Below, piece by piece: positions 1-9,481 of a stretch of 64,000 bases of DNA. The notes under the pieces were generated by a model that was not told where the DNA came from, did not search any database, and worked only from the letters and a program-made list of their open reading frames with translations. Position numbers and translations under genes: made by a program. The DNA comes from Aquirickettsia sp965229725 (lineage in GTDB: Bacteria; Pseudomonadota; Alphaproteobacteria; Rickettsiales; Midichloriaceae): assembly GCA_965229725.1 (NCBI GenBank), contig OZ245923.1, forward strand, positions 744,001 through 808,000. Direction: 5' to 3'. How positions within the stretch are numbered: position 1 is the first letter of the stretch; each line of letters begins with the position of its first letter.

Positions 1-462
1 AATAATAGACCCGTGAATTTGATCAAATGCAACAACATTTATGTCACCTATTTTTTGAAATGGCCTAAGTTTAATTCTTTTGAGCAAAGGGTAATACAAT
101 GGATCAGAGGTTTTAAAAATATAGTCATATCTCTTATTTAATTTGTCAAAAGTGACATCATCAATATATGCATCAATTGGCTGTCTATTTTTACATAATC
201 TTCTTGCATCATCTATACCCGCCACGTGGTCAGAATGGTCATGTGTATATATAATTGCGTCAAGTCTCCTAATATCATTTTCAAGACACTGTTGCCTTAG
301 GTCTGGAGATGTATCTATAAGTATTTTGGTTTTTTGCGTTTCAACAAATATAGAAGCTCTTTTTCTTTTGTTTTTTATATTTTCTGATTTACACACGAAA
401 CAATCGCAATTTAAACTTGGTACTCCATGAGAGCTTCCACACCCTAAAATAGTAACTTGCAT
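1..462 (-). CDS. MBL-fold metal-dependent hydrolase, PhnP-like (partial, C-terminus outside window)
   Basis: The minus-strand frame opens at ATG 462 and runs off the left edge. It begins MQVTILGCGSSHGVPSLNC, the usual opening of small PhnP/YhfI-type metallo-beta-lactamase-fold hydrolases (LGxGxSxGVPxxxCxCxxC). The zinc motif THDHSDH is visible with H74, H76, D78 and H79. Family members cleave cyclic phosphodiesters such as phosphoribosyl 1,2-cyclic phosphate, but the substrate here is unknown. It starts 8 bp after the tatD stop on the same strand, so the two probably share a transcript; a tatD-MBL hydrolase pairing is common in alphaproteobacteria. The family call is secure; the exact reaction is not. 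Confidence 0.85.
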   Translation of the reverse strand, partial: MQVTILGCGSSHGVPSLNCDCFVCKSENIKNKRKRASIFVETQKTKILIDTSPDLRQQCLENDIRRLDAIIYTHDHSDHVAGIDDARRLCKNRQPIDAYIDDVTFDKLNKRYDYIFKTSDPLYYPLLKRIKLRPFQKIGDINVVAFDQIHGSII

Positions 463-470
463 TTTTTATT

Positions 471-1247
471 TTACACCTTTGCTTTGTTAAACAAATCAAA
501 AAAATTATTTGTTGTTGTATTTATAAAATCTCTTACATCTATATCTAGTAATTTAGCCATAAATTCTGCAGTATATTTGATATATGAAGGTTCATTATCC
601 TTACCCCTCATTGGTACTGGTGCTAAATATGGTGCATCCGTCTCTATCAAAATCCTTTCAAGAGGGACCTCTTTAAATATCTGCTGTATATCTTTTGCGT
701 TTTTAAATGTAACAATTCCAGAAGCTGAAATATACAACCCCATATCTAAGCATTCTCTAGCAAGCCACTGACTAGCAGTAAAACAATGAATCACCCCTGA
801 AAATTTCTTCTTTGCCATATATTTTTGCAATATATCAACCGTATCTTTATCAGCCTCTCTAGTGTGCACTATTATAGGCAACGATGATTCTTGAGATGCT
901 ATAATATGCTCAATAAAACTTTCCCTTTGAGTTTTTTCATTATCCTTTGAATAATAATAATCCAGGCCCGTCTCTCCTATACCAATCAACTTGTCCCTAT
1001 TAGTATACCTCAATATTTCTTCAGCCTGCACCACTCCTTCCTCAGCTAAATTCAGCGGATGATTTCCAATAGAGCAGAAAACATTTTTATTAGAATGACT
1101 GATACCATATATGCGCTCAAATTCACTAATTTTGGTGCATATTGTTTGCATTATATCAACACCATTCTTTCTTGCACGCTCAATAACACCCTCTAAGTCA
1201 TCACTGAGTACTTTAAAGTCAAGATGGCAGTGGGAATCAACTATCAT
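471..1247 (-). CDS. tatD: TatD family metal-dependent DNase
   Basis: This 258-residue protein has full family length (about 260). The first metal motif is DSHCHLDF (H6, H8). Further TatD signatures are GIGETGLDYYYS, PIIVHTREA, GVIHCFTAS and ILIETDAPYLAP. TatD enzymes are TIM-barrel amidohydrolase-fold 3'-5' exonucleases acting in the cytoplasm in DNA repair and turnover. The gene sits between nrdB (14 bp upstream on the same strand) and an MBL hydrolase (8 bp downstream), which suggests one minus-strand transcript. ATG 1247 is the natural start because the metal-binding motif follows at once. Confidence 0.95.
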   Translation of the reverse strand: MIVDSHCHLDFKVLSDDLEGVIERARKNGVDIMQTICTKISEFERIYGISHSNKNVFCSIGNHPLNLAEEGVVQAEEILRYTNRDKLIGIGETGLDYYYSKDNEKTQRESFIEHIIASQESSLPIIVHTREADKDTVDILQKYMAKKKFSGVIHCFTASQWLARECLDMGLYISASGIVTFKNAKDIQQIFKEVPLERILIETDAPYLAPVPMRGKDNEPSYIKYTAEFMAKLLDIDVRDFINTTTNNFFDLFNKAKV

Positions 1248-1261
1248 TGTCTATGAGCTAA

Positions 1262-2248
1262 TCAATCTTTTGGCTTATCTTTAAAGATTATAAATGCATC
1301 TTCCCAAGAGCCTGTAGTGGCAGATTTAGCATATTCTGTAACCCTATTTTCAAAAAAATTGGTGTGTTCTGGAGCATTAAGAATCTCGTCTAACCATGGA
1401 AGAGGATTTCTTTGTATTTTATATATACTCTCCAATCCTAATTGGTTTAATCTCCTATCTGCTATAAACCTAATATAACTCTTAATATCGTGCTGATCCA
1501 TTCCTTCAATAGCACCATCAAATTGAAACGCAAGATCAATAAAAGCATCTTCATGATGGACAATATCTCTGCACGCTTGGTAAAGAAAATCTTTCAATTT
1601 ATCATCCCAAATTTCTTTATTTTCACTGATAAAAGTTTTGAATAATTTAATAATCGATAAAGTATGCAATGTCTCATCTCGCACTGACCAAGCAACAATT
1701 TGTCCCATCCCTTTCATTTTGCCAAATCTCTGGAAATTAAGTAACATTGCAAATGAAGCAAATAACTGAAGCCCTTCTGTAAATGCGCCAAATACCGCAA
1801 GGGTTTTTGCCATATCCACTTTGGAATTAACATTAAATTGCTGCATATAGTCATACTTATCCTTCATTTCTTTGTATTTCATAAATGCTTGATATTCTAC
1901 TTCTGGTATCCCTAATGTATCCAAAAGATGAGAATATGCATCAATATGAATTGTTTCCATATTAGAAAAAGCTGAAAGCATCATCTGAATTTCAATCGGC
2001 TTAAAAATCTTTGAATAATGCTGCATATAGCAATTATTCACTTCGATATCTGCTTGCGTAAAAAACCTAAAGATTTGTGTCAGGAGATGCTTCTCTTGTT
2101 CAGTTAGTTTTTTTCTCCAATCTTGCACATCATCTGCCATTGGCACTTCCTCAGGAAGCCAATGTATCTGCTGTTGTTTTTTCCAAGCATCGTATGCCCA
2201 AGGGTAATGAAATGGTTTAAAGATAGGTTGTGCATTCAGTAAAGACAT
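1262..2248 (-). CDS. nrdB: Ribonucleotide reductase class Ia, beta subunit
   Basis: The 328-residue protein carries the di-iron and tyrosyl-radical apparatus: D67 (QADIEV), E98 and H101 in SNMETIH, and the radical tyrosine at Y105 in HIDAYSHLL. Helices with FTEGLQLFASF and SVRDETLH supply the other iron ligands. It makes the Fe2-Y radical that NrdA uses to reduce ribonucleoside diphosphates. nrdA is not in the window. The gene heads a minus-strand run with tatD 14 bp downstream. Retention of the Tyr indicates a classical class Ia enzyme rather than a radical-less R2c type. ATG 2248 is the start. Confidence 0.96.
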   Translation of the reverse strand: MSLLNAQPIFKPFHYPWAYDAWKKQQQIHWLPEEVPMADDVQDWRKKLTEQEKHLLTQIFRFFTQADIEVNNCYMQHYSKIFKPIEIQMMLSAFSNMETIHIDAYSHLLDTLGIPEVEYQAFMKYKEMKDKYDYMQQFNVNSKVDMAKTLAVFGAFTEGLQLFASFAMLLNFQRFGKMKGMGQIVAWSVRDETLHTLSIIKLFKTFISENKEIWDDKLKDFLYQACRDIVHHEDAFIDLAFQFDGAIEGMDQHDIKSYIRFIADRRLNQLGLESIYKIQRNPLPWLDEILNAPEHTNFFENRVTEYAKSATTGSWEDAFIIFKDKPKD

Positions 2249-2571
2249 AATGATTTTTTTTTACAATAATCCTACATGCTTTATAGATTTTTTTTAACCT
2301 TTTTACAATCAAATAATTATTTAATTTTATTAAATTTGGATGGCCAAACAAACTGGTAGATTATCTGAAGAGTGTTCATCAAAAATATATGACTTGCCCT
2401 ATATTATGAAGCACAGGAAGTTTTCATACTTCTAAAACAACTCTCTTAATTTGACTCATCTCACTCTAATAAAAGAAAATTAGGCATGATTTTAAATGAA
2501 TTCAATTTATCTATTGCATATAGATTGGTTTGTGATATTTTACTAAAAATTTGCAGCTTTTGGATAAAATT
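2249..2571. other. Intergenic region between divergent nrdB and udk
   Basis: About 320 bp without a convincing gene. It must hold promoters for both nrdB (minus) and udk (plus). I see no clear NrdR-box pair, no strong hairpin and no repeat. A 31-codon ATG frame at 2340-2435 lacks a ribosome binding site and recognisable content, so it is not called. Confidence 0.5.
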
Positions 2572-3198
2572 ATGCCTAACATTATAATCGGTGTATCAGG
2601 ACCTTCTGGCTCGGGAAAAAGTCTATTCAGTAAGAGTATTTCAAATAATTTTGATTTAAATAATGAAGTTATAATCATCAGTGAAGATGGCTACTATAAA
2701 AATCGTCCAGATCTAACTTTTGAAGAAAGAAGCATCCAAAATTATGATCACCCTGATGCGTTTGAACATGAATTGCTTTTTCAGCATTTGCTAGATCTTA
2801 AATCAGACAAAGCAGTAAATATTCCACAATATGATTATGTTAGCCACTTAAGAAAGAAAGAAACAACAAAAATACTGCCCTGCTCAGTAATTATTCTTGA
2901 AGGAATTTTACTTTTAGCTGACAAAAAAATAAGAGAACTAACTGACATAAAGATATATATGGATTCCCCTCTTGATATTTGCTTATCTAGAAGAATATAT
3001 AGAGATTCAGTTGAAAGAGGACGTGATATAGCATCCGTCATCACTCAATACAATAATCATGTTAGACCTATGTACTTTAAATTTGTTGAACCATCAAGAA
3101 AGCATGCGGATGTTATTGTGCCTAAAGGAGGTAAGAATCATATAGCAATTGATATAATACAAGCAAAAATAGCAAAATTAATTAGCCAAAAAACATAA
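2572..3198 (+). CDS. udk: Uridine kinase
   Basis: Starting at ATG 2572 the protein is 208 residues, the usual uridine kinase length; an upstream in-frame TTG at 2551 would add only seven unconserved residues. The P-loop GPSGSGKS is at residues 10-17. ISEDGYYK, YDHPDAF, IPQYDY and the late RDSVERGRD segment follow in the order seen in the PRK/uridine kinase family. It phosphorylates uridine and cytidine. Its stop codon overlaps the start of a nucleoside transporter by one base (TAATG), so import and phosphorylation of nucleosides appear to be translationally coupled. Confidence 0.93.
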   Translation: MPNIIIGVSGPSGSGKSLFSKSISNNFDLNNEVIIISEDGYYKNRPDLTFEERSIQNYDHPDAFEHELLFQHLLDLKSDKAVNIPQYDYVSHLRKKETTKILPCSVIILEGILLLADKKIRELTDIKIYMDSPLDICLSRRIYRDSVERGRDIASVITQYNNHVRPMYFKFVEPSRKHADVIVPKGGKNHIAIDIIQAKIAKLISQKT

Positions 3199-4421
3199 TG
3201 CAATATTTACACTGTATCTTAACAATTTTCTTAACCTTATTAATTGCTTTTTTAATAAGTACAGATAGGAAAAACATAAACTACAAAACTGTTGCGCTTG
3301 GCTTGTTTTTTCAATTAGTTTTTGCTGTCATTCTTTTTAAAATTCCAGCTATATCCAATATATTTTTTGGATTTAACACTGTCTTAGAAGCCATTTCAAA
3401 ATCCACTACCCATGCAACAACATTTGTTTTTGGTGGTTTAGCAAATCCACCAGAACAGTCTGGTCTTGGTTACATTCTTGCTTTTCAAGGATTTCCAGTT
3501 CTAATTACGATTTCTGCATTGAGTGCGGTTTTAACTTATTGGAAAATATTACCATTTATTATTAATATCTTCTCTATGATCTTCAGAAGAATATTGAACA
3601 TAGGTGGAACTTTAGGATTTGCTGTATCTGCCAATATATTTTCTGGGATGAGTGAAACTCCATTGGTTATAAATACCTATCTAAAGCGTTTGACGCATAG
3701 CGAGATTTTTTCACTTATGGTTTGTGGCACCTCAGCTGTTGCAAGCTCGGTCATGGTGCTTTATTCAATAATTTTAAAGCCAATTGCAGAAAATCCACTA
3801 GGTCACATAATCACTTCAGTTCTAATTAGTATACCTGCATCATTGGTCATTTCCAGAATTATGATTCCAGAAACTGATGAAGTTTCTGAAGGCAAGGACT
3901 CAAATTATTCCCAAGCAAAAAATACACTAGATGCACTTTATACCGGCATTATTGACGGAGGAAAAGTGATTGTAACAATTCTTGCAATGCTAATAGGTTT
4001 TATTGCATTAATTGATTTGCTTAATCAAATTATTATTGCAATCAACCCCACCGAATACGACATAACAATTCAAAAAGTTTTAGGTTGGATCATGTATCCA
4101 GTTGCTTGGATCATAGGCATTCCATCCAATGAAGCTGGTATTGTGGGTTCACTTTTAGGGACGAAATTGATATTAAATGAAATTATTTCATTTCAAGAAT
4201 TGGTTAGAATTAGCGCTGAGCTAAGCTTCAAAACAAAAATAATGATGATATATGCCCTGTGTAGCTTTGCTAATCTAGGAAGCATTGGAGTGATGATTGG
4301 GGTTTATGGAACTCTTATACCTGAACGAAAATCTGAAGTCATCAAATTAGGTTTCAAAGCAATTTTAGCTGGTACATTGGTCAATCTTTCAATTGCTAGT
4401 ATCATTGGGGCCTTAATTTAA
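3198..4421 (+). CDS. nupC: Concentrative nucleoside transporter (CNT/NupC family)
   Basis: This 407-residue, highly hydrophobic protein fits CNT family length. Recognisable elements are FVFGGLANPPEQ, GFPVLITISALSAVLTYWKILP, the SANIFSGMSETPLVI segment (CNT transporters have G-Q/S-x-E-T/A-P here) and IPSNEAGIVGSLLGTKLILNE near the second half. CNTs import nucleosides with Na+ or H+. The start ATG overlaps the udk stop. I infer that the bacterium takes up host nucleosides and traps them by phosphorylation. Whether it prefers uridine, as its partner suggests, cannot be seen from sequence. Confidence 0.9.
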   Translation: MQYLHCILTIFLTLLIAFLISTDRKNINYKTVALGLFFQLVFAVILFKIPAISNIFFGFNTVLEAISKSTTHATTFVFGGLANPPEQSGLGYILAFQGFPVLITISALSAVLTYWKILPFIINIFSMIFRRILNIGGTLGFAVSANIFSGMSETPLVINTYLKRLTHSEIFSLMVCGTSAVASSVMVLYSIILKPIAENPLGHIITSVLISIPASLVISRIMIPETDEVSEGKDSNYSQAKNTLDALYTGIIDGGKVIVTILAMLIGFIALIDLLNQIIIAINPTEYDITIQKVLGWIMYPVAWIIGIPSNEAGIVGSLLGTKLILNEIISFQELVRISAELSFKTKIMMIYALCSFANLGSIGVMIGVYGTLIPERKSEVIKLGFKAILAGTLVNLSIASIIGALI

Positions 4422-4480
4422 ATACGTTAATAGCAAAAAGTAAGCCGTAAAAATGCAAAATAATTGCAAACTTTATAAAA

Positions 4481-4493
4481 ATTAGTGTAGACT
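4481..4493 (+). promoter_or_regulatory. Candidate promoter/operator motif shared with position 17209
   Basis: ATTAGTGTAGACT lies 44 bp before the start of the orphan gene at 4525. Twelve of its 13 bases recur upstream of the orphan gene at 17246. Here TTGCAA followed 18 bp later by TAGACT could be the -35 and -10 boxes, so the shared block would cover the -10 region. Confidence 0.3.
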
Positions 4494-4524
4494 TTCAGTA
4501 ACTGAATTTATTGAGTATCTCCCT

Positions 4525-5091
4525 ATGAAGGAATACAATGATACTAGGAAAGTAGAGGATCTAGATCCAAAGATCCTTGCTGAAGCAATTGAAATTGCGA
4601 GAAATCTTCAAGCTAATTCTTCAAACAGCTCTGTTGCTTCTAAAGATATCACAAAGCACAAAAGCATTCTTTCAAAACTATTGGAATACTTAATATTGAA
4701 TCAGGATAATCCAAATATGGATTTATCATTAATAATATTTCTTGAAAAGGCCTTAGGTATCACTAAATCTCAGAAAAAGAAGAAGGACAAAGAGCAAGAA
4801 GAAGAAAAAGAAGAGGAGCTGTCTGAAGAACAGAAAAAGATTAGATATCAACAAATTATGTATGAGGCATATAAAATTTTAAATCCTGAAAGAATAGCTG
4901 GTGAAACAAGTTTAGAAAACTTTCTTAGCAATGTTGTAACAAGAGGTATAGAAGTTGCAAGAGAATATGATGGAGCGCAATATGAGCATGATTTTTCAAA
5001 GAAAGAGTTAAATGATCTTGATTCGTATAAAGAAAGCTTCGTTGACAAATTAAAATCATCTGGTCATAGAGGTGGTGGAAGGGGACTGTAA
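4525..5091 (+). CDS. Hypothetical charged protein
   Basis: I do not recognise this 188-residue protein. It has no signal peptide or membrane segment. The middle (about residues 90-120) is a very charged Lys/Glu run, probably an extended helix or coiled coil. The C-terminus ends in a Gly/Arg-rich tail (HRGGGRGL). It stands alone between nupC (same strand, about 100 bp upstream) and a convergent orphan gene. Its upstream region shares a 13-bp motif with the orphan gene at 17246. No strong ribosome binding site precedes ATG 4525. It may be a lineage-specific protein, possibly host-directed, but nothing proves this. Confidence 0.65.
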   Translation: MKEYNDTRKVEDLDPKILAEAIEIARNLQANSSNSSVASKDITKHKSILSKLLEYLILNQDNPNMDLSLIIFLEKALGITKSQKKKKDKEQEEEKEEELSEEQKKIRYQQIMYEAYKILNPERIAGETSLENFLSNVVTRGIEVAREYDGAQYEHDFSKKELNDLDSYKESFVDKLKSSGHRGGGRGL

Positions 5092-5231
5092 ATATTGAAA
5101 AACATAGATATTTTTACTGTAAAATATAGAAATACTTCTTAACTGTAATGACCTTTTGTTGAAAACAAACCATAACAATCATCTTTGCAGCAATAATTTA
5201 TCTATGCTTATCAACACTACTCCTAATCTTG

Positions 5232-6014
5232 TTATAATTCAGTGTGCTCAAATTCATTAGAAGAGGAAGATTCCAGAACGTCAGCTTTATATGATGTATC
5301 GTAAAGGCTATAAAGCTGAGAATCAACAGCATTAGGTATATAAAATAATATTTCTGATACTTCAACAGCAATCCTCATTGTAACCTCACCAGGCGAGATA
5401 TATTCAACACCGTCAAGTATAGCAGTTTGAATCACTGGGATTACAAAACCATCGTGCTCTGATCTCTGGCCTAAAGAATTCACAAATTTTTCCACTGCTT
5501 GGTTCAGATCATCTGACTCAAAATAAAATTCTGCAGATTTACTCATTTTATCAATGAAGTAGCTATATACCGAAGCTTTCATATATTGAGAAAGCACAAT
5601 TCCACCCAACTTACTATAATAAGGAGTGCTGGCATCATTTGGTTCAAACACTACAATATTATTGCCATTCTTATAACAATCTACTTTTTTTGTAACCCTA
5701 GCCACAACTATCCCATGTTCTGGTTTAAAATTCCCTAATAATAACAATGGATCATAGTATTTTTTCTTAAACTCATCTGTGCATGATATAATCGACAATC
5801 TTGCATTATATGTTGCATCTATACCATTGCCAATTGCTTGATTAGTATCGACTACCCAAGGTTGGTTGAAATCATAGTTATAATATTCTGAAATAATATT
5901 ATTAATACCATCAACACCCTTAGTATCATCACCAAAGAATTCTTTAAAGTCAACCGTATAATAATCTGCATGAATTGACGGAGTGGTTAAAAATTTAAAG
6001 ATGGAATCATACAT
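5232..6014 (-). CDS. Hypothetical protein with C-terminal HTEL
   Basis: I do not recognise this 260-residue protein. It has no obvious N-terminal signal peptide or transmembrane helix. The tail is Ser- and Glu-rich (LESSSSNEFEHTEL) and ends in HTEL, a tetrapeptide known as an ER-retrieval variant in some eukaryotic luminal enzymes. It is a lone minus-strand gene, convergent with the gene at 4525 and divergent from miaB. Three other orphan proteins in this window end in VDEL, HSEL and KDEL. The stop is read directly as GAA TTA TAA. Function is unknown; export to a host is an inference. Confidence 0.7.
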   Translation of the reverse strand: MYDSIFKFLTTPSIHADYYTVDFKEFFGDDTKGVDGINNIISEYYNYDFNQPWVVDTNQAIGNGIDATYNARLSIISCTDEFKKKYYDPLLLLGNFKPEHGIVVARVTKKVDCYKNGNNIVVFEPNDASTPYYSKLGGIVLSQYMKASVYSYFIDKMSKSAEFYFESDDLNQAVEKFVNSLGQRSEHDGFVIPVIQTAILDGVEYISPGEVTMRIAVEVSEILFYIPNAVDSQLYSLYDTSYKADVLESSSSNEFEHTEL

Positions 6015-6098
6015 AAACTTATAAGTTAATAATGTTTTTATGTACTAGATTTTAGTATAAAATCTGCTATATTTCATTTCAGAACAATATCAAAAACC

Positions 6099-7421
6099 AT
6101 GCAAAGCAAAAAGTTATATATCAAGACATACGGTTGCCAAATGAATGTTTATGATTCATTGAAAATGGAGACCTCCCTAAAGCCACACGGTTTCAAAATG
6201 ACTCTAGACGAAAAAAATGCAGATCTAATCATTTTAAATACTTGTCATATAAGGGAAAAAGCATCAGAAAAAGTATATTCTGAATTGGGTAAAATTAAAT
6301 TAAATAATTCTGGTATCAAGCCAATCGTAGTAGTTGCTGGATGTGTAGCACAAGCAGAAGGAGAGCAGATTTTTAAAAGAGCAAAAAACGTGGATATCGT
6401 TGTTGGTCCACAATCATATCACAATTTACCAAAGCTACTAGAGAAAGTAAAAAGGCAAGAAAAATGGGTTATGGATTTGGATTTTGATGAAGACAATAAA
6501 TTCGATAGCATTAGCATTCCGGAAAATCCAAGACATTCATCTTTTTTAACAATACAAGAAGGTTGTGATAAATTTTGCCATTTTTGCTGCGTCCCGTATA
6601 CAAGAGGAAAAGAGTATTCTAGGAAAATACCAGACATTTATAGGGAGGCGCTAGGCTTAGCATCAAAAGGTGTAAAAGAAATCACCTTACTGGGACAAAA
6701 TGTAAGCGCATTTCATGGCATCGATCAGGATAACGTCACAAGAAGTATGGGGTGGCTTATAAAGAAAATTTGCGAAATTGATGGATTGGAACGTGTTAGA
6801 TATGTCACATCTCATCCAAAAGACATGACAAACGATGAATTGTTTACTGCGCATGCTGAGGAGGAAAAACTCATGCCATTCTTGCATTTACCAGTGCAAT
6901 CAGGCTCAGATAACATACTAAAGAGCATGAACAGAAACCATACTAGGGATTTTTATTTCAAAATAATTGATAAATTTAGAAAACATAGACCTGATATTGC
7001 CTTTTCCTCTGATTTTATTGTTGGATACCCAGGAGAGAGTGACAAAGATTTTGAAGATACTTTAGATCTAGTTAAGCGTGTAGGTTATGCACAATGCTAT
7101 TCATTTAAATATAGTCCAAGACCTGGTACACCAGCATCTATGATTGAAGATCAAGTTCCAGAAAATATTAAATCAGAAAGGCTAATTATTTTACAAGATT
7201 TATTAAGCAGTCAGCAATTGGAATTTAACAAACAATTAATTGGAAAAGATATTGATGTTATGTTTGATAAAGCGGGAAAATATAATAATCAAATCATCGG
7301 TAAATCGCCTTATTTACAGTCAGTTATCGTGGAATCAGACGACAATATTATAGGCAAGATAAAGAAGGTACATGTCACCACAGCCGGACTAAATAGCCTA
7401 ACCGGAAAAATGATAGTATAA
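6099..7421 (+). CDS. miaB: tRNA-2-methylthio-N6-dimethylallyladenosine synthase
   Basis: The 440-residue protein matches MiaB length and order. The N-terminal UPF0004 domain has C13 (KTYGCQMN), the NTCHIREKA cysteine and GCVAQAEG, which bind the auxiliary 4Fe-4S cluster. The radical-SAM motif is C156-x3-C160-x2-C163 (CDKFCHFC). A TRAM-like C-terminus follows FKYSPRPGTPA. It adds a methylthio group to i6A37 of tRNAs reading UNN codons. It is a single gene ending 20 bp before the IS1-family copy. In its original context the next gene may have been the one now at 34283 (see findings). Confidence 0.96.
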   Translation: MQSKKLYIKTYGCQMNVYDSLKMETSLKPHGFKMTLDEKNADLIILNTCHIREKASEKVYSELGKIKLNNSGIKPIVVVAGCVAQAEGEQIFKRAKNVDIVVGPQSYHNLPKLLEKVKRQEKWVMDLDFDEDNKFDSISIPENPRHSSFLTIQEGCDKFCHFCCVPYTRGKEYSRKIPDIYREALGLASKGVKEITLLGQNVSAFHGIDQDNVTRSMGWLIKKICEIDGLERVRYVTSHPKDMTNDELFTAHAEEEKLMPFLHLPVQSGSDNILKSMNRNHTRDFYFKIIDKFRKHRPDIAFSSDFIVGYPGESDKDFEDTLDLVKRVGYAQCYSFKYSPRPGTPASMIEDQVPENIKSERLIILQDLLSSQQLEFNKQLIGKDIDVMFDKAGKYNNQIIGKSPYLQSVIVESDDNIIGKIKKVHVTTAGLNSLTGKMIV

Positions 7422-7432
7422 ATTAAAGCAAC

Positions 7433-7441
7433 TAATTGAAA
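7433..7441 (+). repeat. 9-bp direct repeat, left partner (candidate target-site duplication)
   Basis: TAATTGAAA directly abuts the outer end of the left IS copy. The identical 9 bp directly abut the outer end of the right IS copy at 34205-34213. IS1-family elements typically duplicate about 8-9 bp of target. Confidence 0.7.
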
Positions 7442-8168
7442 GGCATTGTAAAATAAAAGTGGAGTAATTGTGCTGGGAACAAGTTAATAAAAAATGGATT
7501 TGAAAAAAGCAAACAAAGGTATAAGTGCAAATGCTGCAAAAGAACGTGTAGAGAGGGGGATGAAAGAGTAAGATATACGCTTGAGAAGAAGATAAGGGTG
7601 TTAAAATGGTATTTAGAGGGTGCTGGAATAAGGAGTATAGAGAGGATGGAGGAAGTATCAGCGACACTTATAGTGTACTGGATAAGAAAGATGGGAAATA
7701 TGCTTAGGGAAAAGATAGAGAGTCTACAAAAGTGCCGGAGAAAGCAAAGGATGTAGAGATATTGGAAGTGGATGAGTTATTTAGCTATTGCCAAAAAAAC
7801 TTCCAGAGTGTACGTATGGCTTGCTGTTGATAGGAACAGAAATGAAGTTGTTGATATCAAAGTAAGTAATAGCAGAGATTTTTGGGCTTATTACGAGATG
7901 GCACAAACGCTAGAGAAGCGGTATAGAATTAACATCTTGTGCACTGATCATTATGAAGTGTACAGCAAATATAGGATTACACATAGACATGTTAAAAGTA
8001 AGGCTGAGACTTCTTTAGTTGAATCCAAGAACCCTTTAATACGCCATTATCTTGCCAGATTCAACAGAAAGACTAAACGTTATTCCAAATCTTTAGACAT
8101 GATTGTTCATTCTTTATGGATGTTATTTTATAAAAATCTCTTTCTATCCACTTTTGTTTAACGATGCC
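7442..8168 (+). mobile_element. IS1-family insertion sequence, copy 1 (degraded)
   Basis: The 727-bp element starts GGCATTGTAAAATAAAAGTG and ends with an imperfect inverted repeat of this (about 19 of 22 bases match, ending GATGCC). It is almost identical to the copy at 33479-34204 except for its last 45 bp. It encodes an IS1-type transposase with a CxCC zinc-binding region and an InsB-like domain containing VYVWLAVDR, CTDHYEVY and HRHVKSKAETSLVES. The inner right flank (ACAGTGCCA) does not match the left flank, so this copy lacks its own target duplication. Confidence 0.85.
7457..8161 (+). pseudogene. IS1-family transposase, disrupted (copy 1)
   Basis: Compared with copy 2, this gene has a 2-base insertion (AG) near 7718 and one A fewer in the poly-A run at 7793-7799 (A7 against A8). 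The two changes together put the N- and C-terminal parts in one frame again, but a stretch of about 25 codons between them is garbled and contains a TAG. No ATG or GTG opens the N-terminal frame before the zinc-binding cysteines. The element is therefore probably dead unless the C-terminal fragment (from about 7772) has another use. Confidence 0.75.
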
Positions 8169-8359
8169 ACAGTGCCACTTTTTTCTTATAGCCAAATTAA
8201 GATAAAAGAGTTATGATGAAGTTGCATCAATTACGCGCTTTTCCTATTATACATATAGTGGGACTGTAACAATTTTATCCTGATCTAGCTATATCTGCAG
8301 TTTGGGTTATTTATAGAAAAAAATTAAAACATATTTAGTTTCAATAATTTTGATGGGTA

Positions 8360-9208
8360 TTAGATGATTTTATATGAATCAGTATTGTTAAATATCTTTT
8401 TTAATATTGTATTGTTAAGATTATGCCCGGCTTTATTTGCCTTAACATTACCTACTATCCTATATCCTGATAAAAATAAATCACCAAGGCAATCTAATAT
8501 TTTATGCTTAACAAATTCATTTTCGCACCTAAGTCCTCCATCGTTCACTACACCATTTTCATTTAACCCGATGCTGTTATCGAGCGAGGCTCCACGTGCA
8601 AACCCCTTTTTCTTCAAGAATTCTACATCACTTAAAAATCCAAAAGTTCTAGCATTTCCAATTTCATTTTCAAATTTGGTAGAATCATCAAGGTTATAGC
8701 TTTGGTGCCCGATAGACTTATGATTGAAATTAATATTAAAATCAATTGTAAAATCATTAGCATTTTTAATTACTATCTCTTTATCCTCATCAGCCACCTT
8801 TATTGTATCTAAAATTTTTAAATACCTTCTTTTTTTGGATTGTGTTTTAATACCAGCTTTCTTTATCAGGTTAATGAATTCTTTAGAGCTCCCATCCATC
8901 GCAGGCACTTCAGGCCCTGAAACCTCTATCAAGGCATTATCAATGCTCATGCCCCATAATGCAGCCATAATATGCTCAATTGTTGCTATTCTTATTCCGC
9001 TTTTATTAGAAATTTCTGTGCATAATTTTGTGTTTATTACATTGAAAAATTTTGCAGGGATAATATTGTCGGTTGATATATCAGATCTTTTAAAGATAAT
9101 TCCTGCATCTTCTTTGAGTGGAGAAATAACAAGTTTCACCATTTCTCCTGTGTGCAAACCAATTCCTGAAATTACTTCTTTTTTACAAATAGTTTGTTGA
9201 TAAGTCAT
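8360..9208 (-). CDS. lpxC: UDP-3-O-acyl-N-acetylglucosamine deacetylase
   Basis: With ATG 9208 as start (an in-frame GTG lies 9 bp upstream) the protein has 282 residues. The zinc ligands are H79 (TIEHIMAAL), H235 and D239 (HKILDCLGD), with the catalytic base His at 262 (AGHNLNN), numbering very close to E. coli. LpxC performs the committed step of lipid A synthesis in the cytoplasm, so this organism makes LPS; lptA, lptB and kdsB elsewhere in the window agree. In many alphaproteobacteria lpxC follows ftsZ, but here ftsZ is about 16 kb away, which points to local rearrangement. Confidence 0.96.
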   Translation of the reverse strand: MTYQQTICKKEVISGIGLHTGEMVKLVISPLKEDAGIIFKRSDISTDNIIPAKFFNVINTKLCTEISNKSGIRIATIEHIMAALWGMSIDNALIEVSGPEVPAMDGSSKEFINLIKKAGIKTQSKKRRYLKILDTIKVADEDKEIVIKNANDFTIDFNINFNHKSIGHQSYNLDDSTKFENEIGNARTFGFLSDVEFLKKKGFARGASLDNSIGLNENGVVNDGGLRCENEFVKHKILDCLGDLFLSGYRIVGNVKANKAGHNLNNTILKKIFNNTDSYKII

Positions 9209-9481
9209 TTTAAGCACAATAATAATTCTCTATACTATAGATAGTGGATGTTTTTATATTTTTTAAATAAATAATTATTACAAAATATTGCATAATGCTG
9301 TAAATGCTTGGTGAATTAAATAGCGTAAACCTGAGATGAAAATTGAATGAGTATGGGGTGCGGAATTTTTTGTGGTGAAGTGAAGATAGGGAAGATGATG
9401 CTTTATTGGCTCAACTGCCCTAAAGGTGTATATGCTACTCTGAACTAGCTTTCTTTATTCATATGATTAGTACTTAATGGA

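Noticed and set aside
2340..2435. 31-codon ATG frame in the nrdB-udk gap
   Set aside because: No ribosome binding site, no recognisable motif, and chance frames of this size are common in AT-rich DNA.
9218..9481. Gap between lpxC and typA considered to hold a small gene
   Set aside because: Only short frames without start signals or recognisable residues; no RNA signature seen.
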